From positions 310,001 through 374,000 of the forward strand of contig JACRDG010000032.1 of the NCBI GenBank assembly GCA_016218715.1: DNA of 64,000 nt. The letters run 5' to 3'. Source of the stretch: Desulfomonile tiedjei. GTDB lineage: Bacteria > Desulfobacterota > Desulfomonilia > Desulfomonilales > Desulfomonilaceae. The first letter of the stretch is position 1. Each line of letters begins with the position of its first letter. Made by a program: the position numbers and the translations under genes. The notes below the pieces were generated by a model. That model was given only the letters and a program-made list of their open reading frames with translations, was not told the origin of the DNA and searched no databases. Of the stretch, positions 27,527 to 37,034 are shown one piece after another.

Positions 27527-28771
27527 ATGAGCCTGGAACCCGGTGACCGGCCCAAGCTGAGAAATATCGAGCCGATTCCAGTCATGGTGGACGGAAGACA
27601 GGCCATCGGTCTGAAAGATCCGTTGCAGCTCCGAGACGAGATCGTGTGCGTCCCGCGGGAAATGCTGCCGGTCCTCGCGATGCTGGACGGCCGGCATTCC
27701 CTCCGGGACATCCAATTGGAGCTGACCCGACAGACAGGGCAGCTCGTCTTCATCGATGACCTCGTGACCGCGCTGGGGAGGCTGGACGAGGCCTGCCTTC
27801 TTGAAGGAGAACGGTTCAGGGGCGCGTACGATAGCAAAGTGGCTGACTATCGCAAGGGCCCCTGCAGGGCATCATCCCACGCGGGGGTCAGTTACAGCGC
27901 GGATCCGGAGGCCTTGCGCGCGGAACTTGCCAGCTACTTCATCCAGGACGGCGGTCCCGGGATTCCTGATTTCGCTTCCAACGACCGGCGACCCGTGGGG
28001 CTCATTGCTCCCCATATCGACCTGCGGGCCGGGGGAAGATGTTTCGCACAGGGTTATCATGCCCTGGCTGCCGGCCGGCCTTCCGACGTGTACGTGATCC
28101 TGGGTACCGGCCATGCCGGGGTAGAGGGGGTATTTACCGCAACCACCCTGGATTTCAAAACGCCACTCGGGACTGTGGAGACGGACCGCGAATTCATCGG
28201 CGCGCTCACGGCCGAACTCGGCCGGGACCCCGCAGCGGAAGAGATCCTCCATGCCACCGAGCACGTCATTGAGTTCCAGGTCGTGTTTCTCCAGTACCTT
28301 TTCTCGGGCAGACACAAGTTTACCATTGTCCCGATCCTCTGCAGCCTCTCGCACCATCTGTTCGGGGGCGACCCCGCGTTCGAGAGCGGAAGAGAGACCT
28401 TCAGCAGCTTCTGCCGGGCATTGAAGGCGTGCTGTGACGGCTCCCCGCGGTCGATCTGTTTCATAGCGAGTGCGGACCTGGATCATATAGGGCCGCGGTA
28501 CGGCGACGACTTCATTCCCCACCAGGGGACCGTTTCCGAGGCCCTTCGCAAAGATACGGAACTCCTCTCCACCTTGGAACGCTGTGATGTCGACGCGTTT
28601 GTTCGGGGAGTCGCGCGGGAGAACGATGAGCGAAGAATTTGCGGATTCTCTCCCATTACCACGATGCTCCACACCATGGATGCAACGGAGGGGGAGGTGC
28701 TCGCACTCGATTTTGCCACCGTGGACGACAGGAACTCCTTCGTCAGTTTCACCTCCATGATCTTTCATTAG
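27527..28771 (+). CDS. AmmeMemoRadiSam system protein B (MEMO family)
   Basis: 414 residues. The C-terminal two thirds (about 110-414) is a MEMO1-type domain related to extradiol dioxygenases, with IAPHIDLRAGG, VILGTGHAGVEG, TEHVIEFQVVFLQY and ASADLDHIGPRYG as metal- and substrate-site motifs. The N-terminal about 105 residues (LKDPLQLRDEIVCVPREML and DGRHSLRDIQLELTRQTGQ) look like a PqqD/RRE-type winged helix, a peptide-recognition module. The family usually occurs with an AMMECR1 protein and a radical-SAM enzyme; these are not in this window. It follows rpoD by 14 bases and is probably co-transcribed. Confidence 0.85.
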   Translation: MSLEPGDRPKLRNIEPIPVMVDGRQAIGLKDPLQLRDEIVCVPREMLPVLAMLDGRHSLRDIQLELTRQTGQLVFIDDLVTALGRLDEACLLEGERFRGAYDSKVADYRKGPCRASSHAGVSYSADPEALRAELASYFIQDGGPGIPDFASNDRRPVGLIAPHIDLRAGGRCFAQGYHALAAGRPSDVYVILGTGHAGVEGVFTATTLDFKTPLGTVETDREFIGALTAELGRDPAAEEILHATEHVIEFQVVFLQYLFSGRHKFTIVPILCSLSHHLFGGDPAFESGRETFSSFCRALKACCDGSPRSICFIASADLDHIGPRYGDDFIPHQGTVSEALRKDTELLSTLERCDVDAFVRGVARENDERRICGFSPITTMLHTMDATEGEVLALDFATVDDRNSFVSFTSMIFH

Positions 28772-28880
28772 TCGGACGGTCGATGTTTTGCCGGACGACG
28801 CAATCCTTCCCTATGACCGCCTCGAAGAGGCCCGGACGTGTCAGGACCCCCTTCCTTGAACCGCCGGAGGAGTGTACAGG

Positions 28881-30389
28881 ATGAGACGTTACCCGATGGG
28901 TTTGTGGTGCCTGGTTCTTGTGCTGCAGTGCGGACTCGCGTGCGCTGCGGGGAACGACTTCTCTACGATCGAGACCCAGGTCCTGCGGGTCTTCGCGGTC
29001 AAGAAATCCCCCTACTACCACAAACCATGGAAGAGTCCGGACTTCACCAGGGCACAGGGGAGTGCTTTCTTTTTCAAGGACGACAAGAATTTCCCGCGCC
29101 AAGAGGGATTGATCCTGACCAACGCGCACGCGGTCTCCATGGGGCAGAGCTTCAAAGTCTCCAACGGACGCGAAAAGAGAGAGTACAACGTCAAACTGCT
29201 CGGGGTTTGTGACACTGCCGACTTTGCCGTGCTCCAGATGGAACCGGAGGATCTGAAAGCGATGGAACAGCGCAACGGCAAAGTCATCGCCCTGGAACTT
29301 GGCGACAGCGACCCGCTGAGAGTGGGGGACAAAGTCCTGGGCTGGGGATATCCCCTCGGAGGCGAGCGACTCAGCAAATCCGAGCAGGGAGAGATCAGCA
29401 GGATCGAAGTGAACAAGTACGCCCATTCCGGAGAGTATTGGCTCATGGTTCAGGCATCCCTCCAGCAGAACCAGGGCAACTCCGGAGGCCCGGTCCTGCA
29501 GAACGGAAAAGTCGTGGGAATCTCCTTCCAGGGGATGAGTGCCACCGATCGAATCAACTACTTCATCCCCATCAACCTCGTCAAACATCTCCTCCCCCTC
29601 CTCAACCAACCCGACCAGATTCCCCAATGGCGGTATGTGGTCCAGGAAATGTTTCCCGCGCTCAAGGACTACTACACCCTCGGAGCCGATCAGGGAGGGG
29701 TGCTCATGGCCTATCTGATCCCCGACGGCGCGCCGTACCAGTTTGGAATCCAAGTCAACGACATCCTGATGGAACTCGACGGGCATGAGATCGACAACTT
29801 CGGAGAGACATTCTTCAAGCCGCTCGGGCAAAAAATCCACTTCACGGAGATCCTCAACCGCAAGCAAGTCGGCGATCCTCTCACTGCAACGGTGATCCGC
29901 GCGGGACAGCGGGTCAGCATTACCGGAACCATGGGGAAAGGGTTGCCGCGGTTGGTTCCAAAGATCTTTACCGGCGCCAACTACTTCATTTTCGGCGGCA
30001 TTGGCTTCGTCGAACTCACTATGAACTGCATCGAGAATCTCGGGAAATCCGGCGATTATCTGCGGCAGCGGTATGCGAAGGAGTTTCCGAAGCGGCCGTA
30101 CGAGAAAATCGTCGTCATTTCGGAGATATTCCCTGAATACGGCCTCGTGAATACCGCATCCTACCTGCGCCGCGTCGAGAAGATCGATGAGGAGAAGATT
30201 CTCAACCTTCAAGACCTGTACGACAGGATTCAATCGCTCGAGAAACAGGGGAAGAAGAAAGCTCTCCTTCAGCTCTCGCGGAGCGCCCAACTCCCTCTGG
30301 ATCTGGAGCGCGCCGCGTCCGTAGACCAGGTAATCCGGGAGAAATATGGCATCCTCTATATGAAGACCCCCGACAAGTTCCACCACTAA
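28881..30389 (+). CDS. Exported Deg-type serine protease, similar to plant DEG9
   Basis: 502 residues with a signal peptide (MGLWCLVLVLQCGLACAAG). The catalytic triad is visible: His in LILTNAHAV (about 78-86), Asp in CDTADFAVLQ (about 111-120) and Ser in NQGNSGGPVLQ (about 197-207). GWGYPLGGERLSKSEQGEIS and the C-terminal segments PYEKIVVISEIFPEY and VIREKYGI closely follow the plan of plant DEG9, with one PDZ (about 265-350) and a second, protease-like PDZ domain. It probably degrades or chaperones periplasmic proteins. The ATG at 28881 is preceded by GGAGGAG. Confidence 0.85.
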   Translation: MRRYPMGLWCLVLVLQCGLACAAGNDFSTIETQVLRVFAVKKSPYYHKPWKSPDFTRAQGSAFFFKDDKNFPRQEGLILTNAHAVSMGQSFKVSNGREKREYNVKLLGVCDTADFAVLQMEPEDLKAMEQRNGKVIALELGDSDPLRVGDKVLGWGYPLGGERLSKSEQGEISRIEVNKYAHSGEYWLMVQASLQQNQGNSGGPVLQNGKVVGISFQGMSATDRINYFIPINLVKHLLPLLNQPDQIPQWRYVVQEMFPALKDYYTLGADQGGVLMAYLIPDGAPYQFGIQVNDILMELDGHEIDNFGETFFKPLGQKIHFTEILNRKQVGDPLTATVIRAGQRVSITGTMGKGLPRLVPKIFTGANYFIFGGIGFVELTMNCIENLGKSGDYLRQRYAKEFPKRPYEKIVVISEIFPEYGLVNTASYLRRVEKIDEEKILNLQDLYDRIQSLEKQGKKKALLQLSRSAQLPLDLERAASVDQVIREKYGILYMKTPDKFHH

Positions 30390-30460
30390 GTACGCAATTT
30401 CATTAATACAGTCGCGGATTCTCGCGGGACGCGGTTTGTGTCAACCACCGCAGCCTCTCT

Positions 30461-30536
30461 GGCTGTATTGGTGGGACAGGCGTCCCGCCTGTCATTTCCC
30501 CAAGGACCGGCAAGATGCCGGCCCCACTGAACAGCC
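30461..30536. repeat. Dispersed palindromic repeat, family A (copy 2)
   Basis: GGCTGTATTGGTGGGACAGG and onward on the left and a right arm of CCGGCAAGATGCCGGCCCCAC ending ACAGCC. The outer GGCTGT/ACAGCC arms are complementary, and both arms carry the internal palindromes typical of the family. It lies in the 580-base gap after the Deg protease gene. Confidence 0.75.
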
Positions 30537-30854
30537 AAGCACAGGGACCCGAAGGGAGACGCCGTATTTGCGAAAAAGTGTACTAAGTGAGCCCCGTTCA
30601 GCGACCGATTCCAGCACCCAAGCCCCGGAGAGGCAGGGTGTTGACAGAAAGACACCCGCTTTGCACATCGACGAATGAACCTCCACCCCACGGACTCAAG
30701 GACCTCCACTCGCTAAAATCCTCTGGCTGTCCGCGCACGACCACAGCCCACGATTCTTCCCTTCCAGTCGGACGAGACGGATGAGGCTCGGGTGATAACC
30801 TAAACAGATACTTGATAGTTTGAAGAAAATTCCCTGAAAATATTACCTTATTTA

Positions 30855-30883
30855 TTGACTAAATCTTATGCTTATGATATAAA
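30855..30883 (+). promoter_or_regulatory. Strong sigma-70 promoter of the outer-membrane protein gene
   Basis: TTGACT at 30855-30860, exactly 17 bases, TATAAA at 30878-30883, within an AT-rich stretch. It gives a leader of about 80 bases before 30970. Confidence 0.7.
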
Positions 30884-30969
30884 CCCGTTAGCTGGAAAGG
30901 CTGATATAGAACCTGATTAAACAGAAGCTCCTTAAGGAAAAAGCCCATCAGATCAGGTAAGGATTACAC

Positions 30970-32466
30970 ATGAAACTGCGCACGCATATATCACCTGTCG
31001 CCTCGCTCATTCTCGCACTGGCTTCCCTCTTCGCGGGGAGCGCAGCCATCGCGCAACAGCCGTTCATGGGGGCTCCTCCTTTGATGCCTCCCGGAAGGCA
31101 GTGTCTGCTCAACGACAGGTTCTACATTCAGGCCGGCGCCCAGTTCCGCAACATTCAGCGGTTCGGCTTCAAGAAATTCCCGCACCCGATCAGCTTTGTG
31201 CAGCAAGCGGGGCTCCCTCCGTTCGGTCCCACCCAAGCCATGGTGGCCAACACCAACGGAAGGTTTGGAAATGGAACCGGTGTCCAGGGGTATCCTGGGC
31301 TGGTTGCCAATCCAACGGGGAACCCTGCCGACGACCCGCGCATTTCTGGACTCTGGAACTACAATAACGGGTCGATCAGCCCCGTTGGGCAACCTGGAGC
31401 GATACTCTGGCCGAACGGGGGATTCCTCAATGACCCGCAGCAGGGGCTTGGGCAGTACAGAACCGACGTTCCCGCGGGCGGGGTGGACGTCGGCGTTTTC
31501 CAGGTGTCTGATGCCTACACCCAGATGGGAACCGGGACCGTTTCCACCAACAACATCGTTTTTGGTATTCAGCCGGGAACGACTCCGGACGAGAACCTGG
31601 TGACCAGTGTCAGATTCAGGCGGATGCTGGACGACACCGTAGCAACATTTCCCGAGAACGGCACCCCGAGCATGATTTGGCAGATCATGGCCGCGGAAAT
31701 TCCGAATCGTGACGCGAACGAACAGGTCTGGGGTCCAGCCTTTGAGTTGGGATTCCAGTGGACCAATCTGTTCGACCTTTTCTATGGTCTCAGCTGGTTC
31801 GATCTGGACAAATCAATGGCCACCGAGTTCAACACGGTCGCGGATCTCTGGCGAGAAGGGTTCTCTGACACGTTTCCTTTCTGGAGCGACAATGAAAACT
31901 CTCTGGGGTTCGGCACCTTTCTGAGCAATGTCCGGCCGGAGGGCAGCAATGTCAACCGACAGATCCTCCCGAACTCCCCTGGTCAGATCGGATCCCCGTT
32001 CCGGATTTTCTTCACTCAGATCGATCCGGAAGGGACTGCCGTGCGGCCGCCTGTCCCTGTTACGGAAGCCGTCTCCGCCCACACCTCCGTGCGAGTGTAC
32101 GAGAACAAGGCTGGAGCCAGGAGCTGGACGCCGCTCTACGGGCTTGGCAGATTTGGTGTGACAGCAGGTCCTCTGGTGAACGCGATTTACTACAACACGA
32201 GTACAACCAGCACCACGACCTTCTTTCTCCCGAACCTGCCCCCTGGTGTGGTGGGACCGATATCAACCCAAAAGACCGAATGGTTGGTGAGCTTCGGGGT
32301 GTTTGCGGGTATGGATGTCGAGCTGACCTTCAACCGATACTTTCTCAAGACCAACATGCAGTACAGCGTGAGCGAAGAAAAACAGCTCAGCAGTTCCTCC
32401 AACCTCGATACCAACCTGAATATGTCCGGTTTCAGCGCCCTAATTGCCGGAGGCCTCCACTTCTAA
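30970..32466 (+). CDS. Putative outer-membrane beta-barrel protein
   Basis: 498 residues with a clear Sec signal peptide (LILALASLFAGSAAIAQ, cut at about residue 28) and a terminal phenylalanine (AGGLHF), the usual signal for BAM-dependent insertion. The mature part is rich in Asn, Gly and aromatic residues with alternating patterns near the end (WLVSFGVFAGMDVELTFNRY). The N-terminal region FYIQAGAQFRNIQRFGFKK looks like a first barrel strand followed by a large Gly/Pro/Asn-rich loop. No named family recognised; possibly a porin-like or surface-layer protein. A strong promoter and a gene-free upstream region suggest high expression. Confidence 0.75.
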   Translation: MKLRTHISPVASLILALASLFAGSAAIAQQPFMGAPPLMPPGRQCLLNDRFYIQAGAQFRNIQRFGFKKFPHPISFVQQAGLPPFGPTQAMVANTNGRFGNGTGVQGYPGLVANPTGNPADDPRISGLWNYNNGSISPVGQPGAILWPNGGFLNDPQQGLGQYRTDVPAGGVDVGVFQVSDAYTQMGTGTVSTNNIVFGIQPGTTPDENLVTSVRFRRMLDDTVATFPENGTPSMIWQIMAAEIPNRDANEQVWGPAFELGFQWTNLFDLFYGLSWFDLDKSMATEFNTVADLWREGFSDTFPFWSDNENSLGFGTFLSNVRPEGSNVNRQILPNSPGQIGSPFRIFFTQIDPEGTAVRPPVPVTEAVSAHTSVRVYENKAGARSWTPLYGLGRFGVTAGPLVNAIYYNTSTTSTTTFFLPNLPPGVVGPISTQKTEWLVSFGVFAGMDVELTFNRYFLKTNMQYSVSEEKQLSSSSNLDTNLNMSGFSALIAGGLHF

Positions 32467-32476
32467 GTATTTCGCA

Positions 32477-35400
32477 TCACGGACGAACCGTCAGACCGGA
32501 GCACCAGTTCACCGATATATTCGCCATGCTCCGGTCTTTTCGTTTGTACCTGAGGTAGCCGTTCTCGCATCCGAACCGGTACAGGTCGCGGGTAAGCCGG
32601 ACGTCGTCACGGCAGTACTGCTCCAGTAAGTCCATCTTCCCTTCTCTGAACCATTTTACCGCGTCCAATCCGGAACCGGATTTCTTGGCCCCCAGGGTAC
32701 AGCCCGCGAGGTGATCCAGGCTGAGGCGAAACCCGAGAGCTGCTTCCACTTCCGCGAGAATATCCAAATTCGGAAGGTTGCGCAGCGTCTCGTGTGTGTA
32801 CGCGGCCAACACTTCATAATCGAACCGCAACTGGTTGAAGCCGACCACCAGATCCGCGTCCTTGAGAGCGGTTATGAGATCTGCCACGGCATCTTCGGTA
32901 AACGTGCGGAATCCGTCCTGTTCCGTGTGAATCACGGCCAGGGCCAGGCCCATCTTTGCCACGTGCCGCCATCCTCCCACCTCGTCGGCCAACTTCTGGG
33001 TTTCCAGATCGAACACCACAATGCGCGGCGCGTCCCGATCGGCATGTTGAATTGGAAGGGACTTCATGGGCGGCTCCTGCAGATCGGGAAAGATGCGCGC
33101 CCGCGGGGAGCGCGGTTCGGGCGGTCCGGCGGCGGTCCGCGAGGAAGGTCGACGTTTCTTCTTGATCGGAATGGCGCTTCCCTTCGAGTCTTCCGATTCC
33201 TTTGGATTCAGAACCGATTCTGCCTTCTCCGGATGCATCAAGAATTCGAGGGTTGCCAGGCAGGCTTTCTTGTCCAACGGCTTGTTTCCCGACCCGCACT
33301 TGGGCGAGTGAATGCAGGACGGGCATCCGGTGTCGCACGGACATTTTTTCACGAGAAAGCGAGTCTTCTCGAGGAGGTCCTCGATCACGTCGAAGGCCCG
33401 ATGCGCCAGTCCCACGCCGCCCGCGTGGCCGTCGTAGATGAACACTGCGGCCCTGCAGACCTGCGGGTGCTCAGGGGTGCTGATTCCCCCCACATCGTCT
33501 CGATCGCAGAGCGCGAAGAGGGGGAACATCGAGATTGCGGCATGCTCCATCGCATGGATACCCCCCATGAAGTGCAGGCCCATCTTTTGGACCGCTTCCT
33601 TGACCTTATCGGGGATCTCGATCCAGATCCCGACGGTCTCGAAGTGCAGCGGGGGAAGATCGAGGTCGACGGTCCCGATCAGTTCTTGTCCCGAGGTTCG
33701 CCGTTTCTCGTACCCAACGATCCGCTGGGTGACCTTCAAGCGCGCTTCCCGGATCCAGTATCCCGGGAACTCGGCCGAACGTATCGGCGCGCCGAGGATT
33801 TCCGTGTCCTTTTCGGAGAGTGCCCGCGTGTAGTAATTGACCCGCTCCGCTCGCACGAAGGCATTCTGTCTCTGGAGATCCAGCTTGGTCACGACGTACT
33901 GCCGTGCCCGATGCAAATAGACCGCCCCTACGTGGCAATCCGTGAAGACCCGCGTCCCCGACGCGCTCCCCACCATCGTCTTCCCGTCCTCCAGGACTAT
34001 GGAGAAAGAGGGTCCGATACTTCGGAGATCGACTCCTCGTTGGGGCCATCTTGAACTGCAATGCCATGCGCCGTCCGCACCGAGATAGATCGATCCGTCT
34101 CGCTCCAGTTCCTGCACCACCGATTGCACTTCCTCGTTGGCAGCCCAGGGCTCGTCGGCTGACAGGGGAGTCTCTGCGGCAGCACAAGGGATATGGCGTT
34201 TCAGGACCTCCCGGTTCATCGGGTCAAGGATCGCTTCTTCACAGTTCCGGCCGAAGAAATCGTCGGGATTCCGGATGAAATACTGATCCAGGGCGTCGTT
34301 TCCGGCAATCAGCACAATAGCGCTCGGTCTGTCGCCTCGCCCGACGCGACCGCCGCGCTGCCAGGTATTGATGATTGTGCCCGGGTAGCCCACGAGGATG
34401 CACAAGTCCAATCCGCCCACATCTATTCCCATCTCGAGGGCCGAGGTCGAGATCACCCCGTCCATCTTGCCGGAAAAGAGCTGGGCTTCTATTTCACGGC
34501 GCTCCTCCGGGAGGAACCCCGCTCGGTACGAGCTGATCCGCCCGCGCAGTTGCGGCGATTCCTGCAGCACCCAGGTGGTGATCAGTTCCGTGATCTTGCG
34601 CGCCCTGGTGAAGACGATGGTCTTTAACCCGAGCTGCACTGCCTTCGCAAATAGGCGTGAGGCTACGGTGTAGGGGCTCAGCACCGGATTGAGGAACACA
34701 AACTGCCGCTCGGCAGTGGGCGCGCCGGAACGGTCCACCACCGAAACCTCGTCCCCGATCAGCGTCGACACGAGCTTTCCGGGATTCGCGATGGTGGCCG
34801 AACTGGTGATGAAGCGAGGGTTCGACCCATGCACGGCACAGACCCGCAGCGTCCTGAGAATCACCTGCCGAATGTGGCTGCCGAATATGCCCTTGTATGT
34901 GTGTACCTCATCCAGGACAAAGTAAGCGAGATGACCGAACAGCTCCTTCCACGTGTCATGGTACGGCAGCAGACTGACGTGCAGCATGTCCGGATTCGTT
35001 ATGACGACTCGGGGCGGACGATTCCTTATCTTTCGGCGCTCCGTTTCGGGAGTATCGCCGTCATATACTGCGGCATCCAGCCCCGAATCGCGAGCCAGGG
35101 CCAGGAAGGAGTCTCTCTGGTCTCTTTCGAGCGCTTTGAGGGGGAACAGGAAGAGGCTGCGAGCCTGCGGATCACGCACCAAGGCATCCAACACCGGTAC
35201 CTGGTACGCCAACGTCTTTCCACTCGCGGTTGGGGTGGAGAGCACGACGTTCTTTCCGGCAAGGGCGAGTCCGATGGCTTCGGCCTGATGCGAGTAGAGC
35301 GATTGAACTCCCGCGGTCGCAAGGAGGCCGGCCACGCGAGGATGCAACTCCGCAGGAAGCTCGCCAAGGTCCGGCGCGGTCGCGGGGAAGACTCGAGGAG

Positions 35401-35515
35401 GCACAAGGGTGTAGTCGAAATTTCCCGGTCGACCCAACCATTCGAGGAATTGCGCAAGCACGATCTGTCCAGTGATGTCAGATAGATATCCGTTTATCCA
35501 TGAGAGCGGTGGCAT
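32477..35515 (-). CDS. DEAD/DEAH helicase (MrfA-like) fused to a DEDD exonuclease domain (MrfB-like)
   Basis: About 1,012 residues. The helicase part has the Q-region LYSHQAEAI, Walker A STPTASGKTLAYQ, DEVH box FVLDEVHTYKG, SSATIANP, and motif VI QRGGRVGRGD. Then follows a DUF1998/MZB region with a four-cysteine zinc site (CPCDTGCPSCIHSPKCG), as in Bacillus MrfA/YprA. After a Lys/Pro/Ser-rich linker, the last 180 residues form an RNase H-like exonuclease with VVFDLETQKL, LVVGFNQLRFDYEVL and YCRDDVRLTRDLY, giving the D-E-D-D metal ligands, as in MrfB. Bacillus MrfAB repairs mitomycin lesions as two proteins. The start is uncertain: ATG codons at 35518/35515 overlap a consensus promoter, so GTG at 35461 may be used. 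Confidence 0.88.
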   Translation of the reverse strand: MPPLSWINGYLSDITGQIVLAQFLEWLGRPGNFDYTLVPPRVFPATAPDLGELPAELHPRVAGLLATAGVQSLYSHQAEAIGLALAGKNVVLSTPTASGKTLAYQVPVLDALVRDPQARSLFLFPLKALERDQRDSFLALARDSGLDAAVYDGDTPETERRKIRNRPPRVVITNPDMLHVSLLPYHDTWKELFGHLAYFVLDEVHTYKGIFGSHIRQVILRTLRVCAVHGSNPRFITSSATIANPGKLVSTLIGDEVSVVDRSGAPTAERQFVFLNPVLSPYTVASRLFAKAVQLGLKTIVFTRARKITELITTWVLQESPQLRGRISSYRAGFLPEERREIEAQLFSGKMDGVISTSALEMGIDVGGLDLCILVGYPGTIINTWQRGGRVGRGDRPSAIVLIAGNDALDQYFIRNPDDFFGRNCEEAILDPMNREVLKRHIPCAAAETPLSADEPWAANEEVQSVVQELERDGSIYLGADGAWHCSSRWPQRGVDLRSIGPSFSIVLEDGKTMVGSASGTRVFTDCHVGAVYLHRARQYVVTKLDLQRQNAFVRAERVNYYTRALSEKDTEILGAPIRSAEFPGYWIREARLKVTQRIVGYEKRRTSGQELIGTVDLDLPPLHFETVGIWIEIPDKVKEAVQKMGLHFMGGIHAMEHAAISMFPLFALCDRDDVGGISTPEHPQVCRAAVFIYDGHAGGVGLAHRAFDVIEDLLEKTRFLVKKCPCDTGCPSCIHSPKCGSGNKPLDKKACLATLEFLMHPEKAESVLNPKESEDSKGSAIPIKKKRRPSSRTAAGPPEPRSPRARIFPDLQEPPMKSLPIQHADRDAPRIVVFDLETQKLADEVGGWRHVAKMGLALAVIHTEQDGFRTFTEDAVADLITALKDADLVVGFNQLRFDYEVLAAYTHETLRNLPNLDILAEVEAALGFRLSLDHLAGCTLGAKKSGSGLDAVKWFREGKMDLLEQYCRDDVRLTRDLYRFGCENGYLRYKRKDRSMANISVNWCSGLTVRP

Positions 35516-35542
35516 CATATCCTTGCCGCGCATGGGTGTCAA
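35514..35542 (-). promoter_or_regulatory. Consensus-like sigma-70 promoter at the helicase-exonuclease start
   Basis: On the minus strand, TTGACA (35542-35537), 17 bases, TATGAT (35519-35514). It is nearly ideal but overlaps the presumed start codons of the helicase gene, so either translation begins further in or the match is chance. Confidence 0.4.
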
Positions 35543-35700
35543 CCGCATGTGGAAGAGAGCTGGCGGCGTGCCGCGCTGACGCGGGACCGCACCCCATGGG
35601 ACGTGGACCGCGTGCAATGCGCGGGAAAGGGACCGAACCGACCTGTTTCGTGGTAAAATGCGCCTCTCAACGCGCGGTGAATTAACCGAGAGGAGCATGC

Positions 35701-36192
35701 ATGGATCCGGAAAAGTCTCTCTTGTTAGCAGTCGTGCTTCCGGTCGTAACGGGGCTTGTCATCGCGGTCGCGATGGTGGAGACATCCGGTTCCACACAGG
35801 ATCCGGCTGCTGCAACCGAGAACAAGGTTCGCAAGGTCCCTTTGACGATCGGGCACAAGACTATCCAGGCGGTACTGGCCGACACCGAAGCACTCCGGGT
35901 GCAAGGGCTGCTCGGATGGGATCGGATAACGTCCGAGACCGGCATGTTGCTCGATTTCAAGATGGAGGGAACCTACGCGATTCATATGCAGGGGATGAAG
36001 TTTCCCATCGACGCGATCTGGGTCGACTCGAAAGGGGTAGTCAAGCTGATCTACGAGACGATCCCTGCCAACTCGGGACAGATCTATCCCGCGCTCTTTC
36101 CTTGTCGGTACTGTCTTGAGGTCAAGGCCGGGTTTTGTAAGGAATATGGAGTCAAGATCGGCTCCATAATGCAGTTCGGCCCGGGACAATGA
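35701..36192 (+). CDS. DUF192 family protein, membrane-anchored
   Basis: 163 residues. An N-terminal membrane segment (about 7-26) is followed by a DUF192 domain: QAVLADTEALRVQGLLGWD (about 57-75), GMLLDFKMEGTYAIHMQGMK with the family's methionine-rich strand, and FPIDAIWVDSKGVV. The function of DUF192 is not firmly known. The domain probably faces the periplasm. GAGAGGAG precedes the ATG. The gene is divergent from the helicase. Confidence 0.85.
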   Translation: MDPEKSLLLAVVLPVVTGLVIAVAMVETSGSTQDPAAATENKVRKVPLTIGHKTIQAVLADTEALRVQGLLGWDRITSETGMLLDFKMEGTYAIHMQGMKFPIDAIWVDSKGVVKLIYETIPANSGQIYPALFPCRYCLEVKAGFCKEYGVKIGSIMQFGPGQ

Positions 36193-36215
36193 CACAGGTC
36201 CTGCCCGTCGAGTGG

Positions 36216-37034
36216 CTACCTGCAATCACTCCTGGTACCGCGACCCGTGCAGGAGCGCAGAAAATCCTCGGGGTTCAGGTCCTTGCGAATACCCAGTCTG
36301 GTCAGCGCAAAGTCATATCGAACGGGGTCTTGAGGTTGGATGGAGCGAAATGCGTCGGTTATCTCGCAGGCCGTGCGGAGATTGGCCTGTTTTCGGCCGG
36401 TCAGCCCCAAGCGGAGAGCGATCCGGTGCATGTGCGTATCCAAAGGAACGATCAACTTGGACCGAGGGATGGTGTCCCATCCGCCCGGGTCTACCGCATC
36501 GCGACGCACCATCCACCTGAGGAAGAGATTCAGCCGCTTGCACGCGCTGCCTGCTTCCGGTGATGCGAGCAGACTCCTCGGTCTCCCGCCGAACGTGCTG
36601 CACAGCTCTTTCACGAAAGAGGCAGCCGCGGGAAGAACCGTCGTGTGGTTCTCGCTGAAACCTTTCTCGAAACAAGCGCCCAACGATCCGTGGCGTTGAA
36701 TGACCTGCTTCACGGCGAACAGCACTCCCGCGAGTTCCTCCCCCGTGGTGAATCGATGCTTGAACTGCCGGAAGGTCGCAATCAGCGTCTCCCGTGACGC
36801 ATCCATGAGGAACCGGTGCGGAGAAACCAATAGATCGAGGACAGCTCTTACGCTCTTCAGTATCTGGAGAACGCTCCCGTATGCTAGGCCCGAAGCGATG
36901 ACGCCCACGATCTCACGGTCGCGCCGGTCTTCGTACTCGTACAGAAACTCCAGCGGGTCCGGATGCACGAACTCCCGCCGATTGTACTGCTCGTACAGCT
37001 CGTCGAGGCGATCTCTCAGTTCTTCTCTCACCAA
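36216..37034 (-). CDS. TIGR02757 family protein
   Basis: 272 residues, soluble. Characteristic pieces are HPDPLEFLYEYEDRRDREIV near the N-terminus, ASGLAYGSVLQILKSVRAVL, and a C-terminal helix-hairpin region with LNLFLRWMVRRDAVDPGGWD and LIVPLDTHMHRIALRLG. These are the conserved marks of the TIGR02757/DUF2400 family, which resembles DNA-glycosylase-type helix-hairpin-helix proteins; the function is not established. It converges with DUF192 with 23 bases between stops. It lies 128 bases downstream of the nicotinate block and may or may not belong to it. Confidence 0.85.
   Translation of the reverse strand: MVREELRDRLDELYEQYNRREFVHPDPLEFLYEYEDRRDREIVGVIASGLAYGSVLQILKSVRAVLDLLVSPHRFLMDASRETLIATFRQFKHRFTTGEELAGVLFAVKQVIQRHGSLGACFEKGFSENHTTVLPAAASFVKELCSTFGGRPRSLLASPEAGSACKRLNLFLRWMVRRDAVDPGGWDTIPRSKLIVPLDTHMHRIALRLGLTGRKQANLRTACEITDAFRSIQPQDPVRYDFALTRLGIRKDLNPEDFLRSCTGRGTRSDCR

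Noticed and set aside
35516-35698. N-terminal extension of the helicase-exonuclease to a start at 35698
   Set aside because: It would begin within the ribosome-binding region of the divergent DUF192 gene, and the extra residues are Arg/Pro-rich without family resemblance.
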